DNA of 12,000 nt from positions 31,631 through 43,630 of the forward strand of contig PBCW01000020.1 of assembly GCA_002718015.1 (NCBI GenBank), written 5' to 3'. The position numbers were made by a program, and so were the translations under genes. The notes below the pieces were generated by a model, which made no database searches, was not told the DNA's origin, and saw only the letters and a program-made list of their open reading frames with translations. This document shows, one piece after another, positions 7,864-12,000 of the stretch; within the stretch, counting starts at the first letter, position 1; every line of letters begins with the position of its first letter. The stretch comes from Rhodospirillaceae bacterium (GTDB lineage Bacteria > Pseudomonadota > Alphaproteobacteria > UBA8366).

Positions 7864-9063
7864 TTAACTACGCTTTTCAACCAAAACATTTTCCCTGATC
7901 AATTTATCGATTTCTTCATCAGAGAACCCGTACTCTTTCAGGACTTCTCGTCCATGAACACCAAATTTTGGAGGTGGAGTGGTAATAGCTCCGGGAGTTC
8001 GACCGAACTTGATCGGAATGCCTGCTCCGCGCCACCAATCACAACGCATATTCATTTTGCGGTGTTTGGTATGCTCCGCATCCATTACCTGAGCTGTATT
8101 TAATATGGGGCCTGCTGGCACACCCGCACGCATGAGCCGGCCACAGAGCGCTTCACCATCCTCTTTGATGATTATGTCCGACAAAAGTTTGGTAAGTGCT
8201 TCACGATGCTCGTTTCGAGACTTGCTCGTAGCAAACCTTTGATCTAGGGCAATTTCGTGAGCTTCGATTGAAGAACATAGTCGCTTGAAAGCCCTATCAT
8301 TGCCTGCTCCTATAAAAATATCTACCGTCTTGGTATGAAAACGATCATATGGCGATATATTAGGATGAGCATTGCCAGTTGGCACAGGCGTCTCATTTGA
8401 CAACATATAGTTTGGGATATGTGGATGCATCAGGGACACTGCGCAATCATAAAGGGTCATATCGATAAACTGACCAATCCCTGATTGCTCACGCTCTCGC
8501 AGAGCCATTAAGATTCCTATTACCGAATAGAGCCCTGTCCCCATATCAACCATTGGGATACCTATTCGTGTTGGACCACTTTCAGAATCACCGTTTACAC
8601 TGAACCAACCCGCGTACGCTTGAACAATAGCATCATAGCCAGGAAGCCCCCCAAGAGGACCATCAGCGCCGTACCCAGAAATCCTACAATGAATCAACTT
8701 GGGAAACTTCGCTTGCAGCACCTCTTTGTAACCTAAATGCCATTTTTCAAGCGTACCAGTTTTAAGGTTTTCGATTAATACGTCTGCATCCTCAAGCAAC
8801 CGAAAAAAAACATTGCGCCCACTATTTGTTGACAAATCGAGAGCCAGAGAACGTTTGTTACGATTTAGCCCTAAAAAATATGAGGCATTACCCTCGAAAA
8901 ATGGCGGCCCCCAATCGCGCACCTCATCGCCCTGAGGTGGCTCAATTTTAATAACGCAAGCACCATGATCGGCCAAAATTTGAGTCGCATAAGGCCCCCC
9001 TAATACCCGGGTTAGATCGATAACTTTCAAGCCAGCCAGAGCACGGGCAGTGTCTTCGGTCAA
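7864..9063 (-). CDS. Class III CoA-transferase (CaiB/BaiF family)
   Basis: The product is a family III acyl-CoA transferase, which moves CoA between carboxylic acids through an aspartyl-CoA thioester. Recognisable blocks, numbered from the GTG at 9087, are LAGLKVIDLTRVLGGPYATQ near the start (CoA-binding N-terminus), HGACVIKIEPPQGD, NRNKRSLALDL, DVLIENLKTG, ISGYGADGPLGGLPGYD, and PMVDMGTGLYS with presumed catalytic Asp181. About 400 residues is normal. The start is uncertain. GTG at 9087 has no ribosome site, whereas TTG at 9063 has AAGGAG with an 8-nt spacer and keeps the whole domain, so 9063 is chosen. It is the third gene of an operon, 37 bp after the B subunit of a class I CoA-transferase. 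Its acyl substrate is unknown; formyl-, carnitinyl- or succinyl-type transfers are all possible. Confidence 0.92.
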   Translation of the reverse strand: MTEDTARALAGLKVIDLTRVLGGPYATQILADHGACVIKIEPPQGDEVRDWGPPFFEGNASYFLGLNRNKRSLALDLSTNSGRNVFFRLLEDADVLIENLKTGTLEKWHLGYKEVLQAKFPKLIHCRISGYGADGPLGGLPGYDAIVQAYAGWFSVNGDSESGPTRIGIPMVDMGTGLYSVIGILMALREREQSGIGQFIDMTLYDCAVSLMHPHIPNYMLSNETPVPTGNAHPNISPYDRFHTKTVDIFIGAGNDRAFKRLCSSIEAHEIALDQRFATSKSRNEHREALTKLLSDIIIKEDGEALCGRLMRAGVPAGPILNTAQVMDAEHTKHRKMNMRCDWWRGAGIPIKFGRTPGAITTPPPKFGVHGREVLKEYGFSDEEIDKLIRENVLVEKRS

Positions 9064-9100
9064 ACTCACATCTCCTTTTTCAAGCACATAACGTCAATAT

Positions 9101-9829
9101 CTACCCAAAAACTCGCTCTACAAAAGTGGGGTAGGTCGCAGCTAATTGATCCGCAACTGAACCACGCAAACAATTCAGTAAATCAACACCTGGGAGCGGG
9201 GTTTCTGGAATATTGTCGGGACAAATAAACTCGAACCCAGTATTTTCTTTGACACTTTGGACGCTTTCGCCAGGGTGTAAGCTCGCCAGAACAAAACATT
9301 TTTCTGCACTATTAAATTTCATTACACAACGTCCCGTAACTAGCGCGTACGGCCCTCCCGGCCTGTGGACGAAAGGCTCCGAACCTCCAGCAGCGCTTAT
9401 AAAATCAACTTTATCAACAAAGACACGCGATGTATGTTCCTCCCTGAATAAGATTACGCGAGGTACCACATAATACAGATAGGCCGAACCGAATGACCCT
9501 GGAAATCGAACACTCATTTGAGGGTAGTCGCCGATACCGATAAGATTTACATTCGCCTCTCCGTCTATTTGTCCCCCGCTTAGAAAAAAAGCATCAATAC
9601 GCCCTTGCCCAGCAAGGTCAAATAATTCTCTCCCTCCATCTGTAAAGGAATATCGTTCGGTACTACCAAGAATGCTCACTCGAACCTGACCTCTCGATCT
9701 CTTACGCATCAACATAGCGGCAGCCGCAGGTATCGGCGATGAAGCGCCAATCGCAACGTGTTTTATGCCCTGCAGGAGCGGCAATATAGAAAAAATGAGA
9801 ATTTCTTCCACTTTAAGCATATCTCTCAC
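9101..9829 (-). CDS. Class I CoA-transferase-fold protein, subunit B (GctB/IpdB-like)
   Basis: The product is 242 residues. It resembles the beta subunit of glutaconate CoA-transferase, especially in SGGQIDGEANVNLIGIGDY (84-102), the following RFPGSFG, FVDKVDFISAAGG (137-149) and the late ENTGFEF (195-201). At the catalytic position, where GctB has IVESG, this protein reads SILGST (52-57), so the expected glutamate appears replaced by Gly55. That suggests either a hydrolase like IpdAB, which has the same fold without the glutamate, or a divergent transferase using another residue such as Glu58. The GTG start at 9829 overlaps the A-subunit stop (GTGA), implying coupled translation and a heteromer. 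An in-frame ATG at codon 4 is an alternative start. The substrate is unknown. Confidence 0.85.
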   Translation of the reverse strand: MRDMLKVEEILIFSILPLLQGIKHVAIGASSPIPAAAAMLMRKRSRGQVRVSILGSTERYSFTDGGRELFDLAGQGRIDAFFLSGGQIDGEANVNLIGIGDYPQMSVRFPGSFGSAYLYYVVPRVILFREEHTSRVFVDKVDFISAAGGSEPFVHRPGGPYALVTGRCVMKFNSAEKCFVLASLHPGESVQSVKENTGFEFICPDNIPETPLPGVDLLNCLRGSVADQLAATYPTFVERVFG

Positions 9830-10656
9830 GCCCTAGCTATCCGCGTGTATACATGCTCTGCTAAGTATTTTTGGAATCCTGTTGCACTCGATGCCATCTC
9901 AAAATATTTACGGATATGGCGGACGTCACGAACATAATGATTAGGGAGCGCAATTGGCCATGCCCCTCTTTCTGCTTCGGCGATTCCCGTAATGTAAACC
10001 GATGGAATTGTACCAGCCGCATACTTTTCGTCGTCCAATAAATTTCCATTATAAAAGCGCTCATACGATACAAATGTTTCTGTGGAAGCATGAGCTAACG
10101 TCATCAATTCCTTATGTACACCAATCCAAACATTGCCTTCCTCATCTGCCAACGGCGAATGAAATAACGCCACATCGGGCTTTAAGGCAGGCAACAAAAC
10201 AATAGGGTCATTCGATTTATGAAAAGGATTATCTATGACAGGCCAGTCGGATCGGTTTTTCAAAAGGTCAGTGCCCAATACTCCTCGCATCGGCATGAAG
10301 GGCACGCCTTTTTCTGAAGCCTGCAGTGCACCATGGATCGCTGGACAGGTAGCATCTAAAATTTTTATACTTCCCGTTCTTATCGCTTCGGAAAAGCGCG
10401 GAGCAAGCCCCTCCTCACCAAGTGTCACAGCTGCACACTCAACTTTAGAAACTGCGTTTATCCCTATTAATAGATCTGCTTGTAAACCTAGAGCCGGAAC
10501 ACCGATTAAATGAAGATCTCTGGGGGAACGGTTTACAAGCGCCCGAACCACTGCTAACGCGCAGCCACATCCATTGTATTCAGGAGCCAAAGCTAATTTA
10601 GAACCGTCAGGAATTGATTCCGCTATCTCATTTAATGATGTGAATACAGATGTCAT
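9826..10656 (-). CDS. Class I CoA-transferase-fold protein, subunit A (GctA/IpdA-like)
   Basis: The product is 276 residues and matches the alpha-subunit layout of class I CoA-transferases. It begins with a SIPDGSKLAL strand, then LAVVRALVNR, a hydrophobic strand, GLQADLLIG (57-65) and GLAPRF (83-88). The block GVPFMPMRGVLGTDLL (117-132) is followed by PDVALFHSPLADEEGNVWIG (160-179), the usual strand and turn near the CoA site. The N-terminal glycine-rich loop is weaker than in well-known members (NGCGCA at 28-33). ATG at 10656 has AGGG about 8 nt upstream. It is the first gene of a three-gene operon with subunit B (four-base overlap) and a class III CoA-transferase. The pair probably acts on an acyl-CoA in a catabolic route; whether it transfers or hydrolyses CoA is open because of the B-subunit active site. 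Confidence 0.87.
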   Translation of the reverse strand: MTSVFTSLNEIAESIPDGSKLALAPEYNGCGCALAVVRALVNRSPRDLHLIGVPALGLQADLLIGINAVSKVECAAVTLGEEGLAPRFSEAIRTGSIKILDATCPAIHGALQASEKGVPFMPMRGVLGTDLLKNRSDWPVIDNPFHKSNDPIVLLPALKPDVALFHSPLADEEGNVWIGVHKELMTLAHASTETFVSYERFYNGNLLDDEKYAAGTIPSVYITGIAEAERGAWPIALPNHYVRDVRHIRKYFEMASSATGFQKYLAEHVYTRIARA

Positions 10657-10704
10657 AGTAAAACCCTAGCAACTTTAGAAACAGCAGGATAGCATGTCTA
10701 CCTC

Positions 10705-10733
10705 GTTATTTCTAAGAAGCACTATTGCCTCAA
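10705..10733 (-). promoter_or_regulatory. Candidate promoter of the CoA-transferase operon
   Basis: On the minus strand TTGAGG (10733-10728) and AATAAC (10710-10705) are 17 bp apart, each matching four of six consensus bases. A start near 10698 would give a leader of about 40 nt before the ATG at 10656. The -35 box lies inside the inverted repeat at 10718-10738, which fits repression by a dimeric regulator. No regulator gene is in the window. The match is modest. Confidence 0.3.
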
Positions 10734-10738
10734 GTGCT
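10718..10738. repeat. Inverted repeat in the divergent intergenic region (possible operator)
   Basis: AGCACT (10718-10723) is mirrored perfectly by AGTGCT (10733-10738) with a 9-bp spacer. It sits between the divergently transcribed CoA-transferase operon and the MORN-repeat gene, and covers the candidate -35 box of the former. It could be an operator for either side, or a chance repeat of short arms. Confidence 0.3.
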
Positions 10739-10760
10739 AAGTTTTTATAACTATACAATT

Positions 10761-11195
10761 ATGAAACTTTCACGTTCAATCTTATCTATCCTCCTAATCG
10801 CGACATTTCTTGTCTTGGATACGACAGAAGTAGATGCCACCGAAAATAATTCTCATGAAAAATATATAGGTTCAGAGAAAAATAATGTTCCTCATGGAAA
10901 GGGAACCATGACTTGGCCCGACGGGCGCAAGTATTCGGGTGAATGGAAAAATGGCAAACGCCATGGTTATGGCACCTATCACTGGCCCGGCGGCGAGGTA
11001 TACCGTGGCCAATGGCAAAATAATTTGTGGCATGGCCAGGGGACGTATTCCAAGCCTAACGGAACTATTATGACCGGCAAATGGCAAGAGGGAAGTTTCT
11101 GGAATGTGATATCAATTGGACCTGATAACGAACGGCTTGAATGGAAGGATGGTATTCCGACCAACGCAGATGAACTTTGCCCCTGCAAGCCATAG
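10761..11195 (+). CDS. Exported MORN-repeat protein
   Basis: The chosen ATG gives 144 residues beginning with a clear signal peptide: a Lys/Arg start (MKLSR), a hydrophobic core (SILSILLIATFLVL) and a likely cleavage after VDA at residue 26. The mature part holds MORN repeats: a partial one ending HGKGTMTWPDGR, then full units starting KYSGEWKNGKRHGYGTYHWP and VYRGQWQNNLWHGQGTYSKP, and a final half (TGKWQEG). MORN repeats are beta-hairpin modules found in bacterial envelope and surface proteins. A molecular role cannot be assigned. The mature protein is probably periplasmic, or at the outer membrane. The tail ends DELCPCKP with two cysteines. An upstream in-frame TTG at 10725 would only add residues before the signal peptide, so it is not favoured. 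No good ribosome site precedes either start. Confidence 0.85.
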   Translation: MKLSRSILSILLIATFLVLDTTEVDATENNSHEKYIGSEKNNVPHGKGTMTWPDGRKYSGEWKNGKRHGYGTYHWPGGEVYRGQWQNNLWHGQGTYSKPNGTIMTGKWQEGSFWNVISIGPDNERLEWKDGIPTNADELCPCKP

Positions 11196-11218
11196 TTAGA
11201 CAAAACTTCTAACTTTTT
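11194..11218 (+). terminator. Rho-independent terminator of the MORN-repeat gene
   Basis: A perfect 7-bp stem, AGTTAGA (11194-11200) and TCTAACT (11208-11214), with a 7-nt loop is followed by a run of five T on the plus strand. It overlaps the last two bases of the MORN gene's stop codon and lies at the convergent end of the reductase gene. The stem is AT-rich, so it may be weak. There is no T-run on the minus side. Confidence 0.5.
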
Positions 11219-11684
11219 AAAAGACACCCATGTCGAGTCCTACTGCAACTGCAACACCTAAGTCATGACATTCCTCGACGAAGGAATCGTCCCAATCTCC
11301 ATGACAGATAAGTGGCTGTTGAACTGGCCTCCATCGAAGTCCCTTAGTAATGCCCTCTACTGCGCGGCGAGTACCTGTGCCATCATGAACAGCACGAATA
11401 AATAAACCGTAGGGAAGGCCCTGTTTTCTTTCAAGCACTGGATAATAACAACGATCAAAAAAGTCTTTGAGTGCTCCGGACATGTAACCCAGATTTTCCG
11501 TTGTTCCTAGTATTATAGCGTCGCACGCCAAAACGTCTTCGGGCTGAGCATTGAATGGGCTCAACATATCAACGGTTACGGAGAGTTGGGCATCATTTTT
11601 CGCGCCTTTTCCGACAGCCGCAAACAACCGCTGAGTATTTTCAGAGGGTGCGTGCGCTACAACTAGCAATTTTTTTTTGCCCAT
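11217..11684 (-). CDS. Flavodoxin-like NAD(P)H-dependent oxidoreductase (putative)
   Basis: The product is 155 residues with the flavodoxin-fold layout. A first strand, KKLLVVAHAPSENTQRL (4-20), leads into the FMN phosphate loop (APSENTQ). A third strand, ACDAIILGTTENLGYMSGALKDFFDR (53-78), resembles the second flavin-binding loop of FMN-dependent reductases. A later PYGLFIRAVHDGTGTRRAVEGI segment is also typical. Such proteins bind FMN and transfer electrons from NAD(P)H to quinones, azo compounds or similar; the electron acceptor here is unknown. The ATG at 11684 has no proper Shine-Dalgarno (AGGG sits one base upstream). Nine A residues follow immediately after codon 2, encoding Lys-Lys-Lys. 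The gene is convergent with the MORN gene and separated from it by a hairpin. Confidence 0.85.
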   Translation of the reverse strand: MGKKKLLVVAHAPSENTQRLFAAVGKGAKNDAQLSVTVDMLSPFNAQPEDVLACDAIILGTTENLGYMSGALKDFFDRCYYPVLERKQGLPYGLFIRAVHDGTGTRRAVEGITKGLRWRPVQQPLICHGDWDDSFVEECHDLGVAVAVGLDMGVF

Positions 11685-11916
11685 GCCCTATCATCATTAA
11701 CTTGAAAAGTTAAGTGCAAGATTAGGTTCTTATCAACACCTGATCCAGCTTATTGACAAACAAAAAATAACAAGGACTTGCGTTTTGTACTCTTCTTGCA
11801 GCCAACAACGCTATTAACCGCCTGCTTTATAAAAACTAACAATATTATACAATAATATTTTAGTATATGCGTTTGACTGGAACCATTGGGTCTCAGGATC
11901 TAACATTGGAAAAAAT
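11685..11916. other. AT-rich intergenic region
   Basis: I see no gene here. The region contains a perfect palindrome (11841-11859), a TTGACA (11753-11758) with no matching -10 at 16-18 bp, and several isolated TATAAT-like strings. It must hold the promoters of the reductase (minus) and of the gene starting near 11932 (plus), but none can be placed with confidence. Confidence 0.4.
11841..11859. repeat. Perfect AT-rich palindrome (possible operator)
   Basis: AATATTAT (11841-11848) and ATAATATT (11852-11859) are exact inverted copies around a 3-bp spacer. The palindrome lies about 75-90 bp upstream of the partial gene at the right edge. The size and symmetry fit a dimeric repressor site. In DNA this AT-rich a chance origin is possible, and no cognate regulator is visible. 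Confidence 0.35.
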
Positions 11917-11931
11917 ATGAAGGACCAAATG

Positions 11932-12000
11932 ATGGTAAAAAGTTCACTAATACCCACCTCTATCATAGAGACAGCCAATGGGAAACTCGAGGGCCATATT
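11932..12000 (+). CDS. Start of a possible type B carboxylesterase (truncated by window edge)
   Basis: An open frame runs off the right edge. The ATG at 11932 has GAAGGA 7 nt upstream and is preferred; in-frame ATGs at 11917 and 11929 are alternatives. The visible 23 residues include PTSIIETANGKLEGHI, which resembles the N-terminal strand of carboxylesterase/para-nitrobenzyl esterases (VVET..GKVRG). The catalytic Ser, Glu and His would all lie outside the window, so the assignment is tentative. Confidence 0.4.
   Translation, partial: MVKSSLIPTSIIETANGKLEGHI

Noticed and set aside
10725..10760. TTG start extending the MORN-repeat protein by 12 residues
   Set aside because: The added residues precede a typical signal peptide start and lie in a likely regulatory region; the ATG at 10761 fits better.
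11753..11781. TTGACA as a promoter -35 element on the plus strand
   Set aside because: No acceptable -10 hexamer occurs 16-18 bp downstream.

Overview
The window reads as ordinary chromosomal DNA from a Gram-negative bacterium, most likely an alphaproteobacterium. That assignment is inferred from the RhlE-type helicase tail (GFGDETPAFLR) and the CoA-transferase gene set; no rRNA or other taxonomic marker is present. There are no tRNAs, insertion sequences, phage genes or CRISPR arrays.

Region 1 (1-5330, minus strand) is the notable part. A candidate sigma70 promoter near 5299-5327 precedes a HlyC-type toxin lysine acyltransferase (4653-5240). Three bases after its stop begins a giant secreted protein (4649 to beyond the left edge, at least 1549 residues). 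This is one open frame whose C-terminus lies outside the window. Its parts, in order, are a pro-region, a kexin-like S8 peptidase with an intact Asp/His/Ser triad, a P-domain, a short RTX block, five cadherin-like repeats, an Ig-like domain and C-terminal RTX calcium-binding repeats. The gene order matches hlyC-hlyA, but a protease/adhesin takes the place of the pore-forming toxin. The expected type I exporter genes are not in the window.

Region 2 (5500-7856) holds a minus-strand alpha/beta hydrolase and a divergent plus-strand RhlE-like DEAD-box RNA helicase. A 299-bp intergenic region between them contains a TATAAT box and an imperfect hairpin.

Region 3 (7864-10656, minus strand) is a compact operon. 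It encodes class I CoA-transferase-fold subunits A and B, which overlap by four bases, then a class III (CaiB/BaiF) CoA-transferase. The B subunit appears to lack the family's catalytic glutamate, so the A/B pair may be a hydrolase or a divergent transferase. The operon's candidate promoter overlaps an inverted repeat.

Region 4 (10761-12000) carries an exported MORN-repeat protein (plus), a small flavodoxin-like reductase (minus, convergent, with a hairpin terminator between them), an AT-rich intergenic region with a perfect palindrome, and the first codons of a possible type B carboxylesterase running off the right edge.
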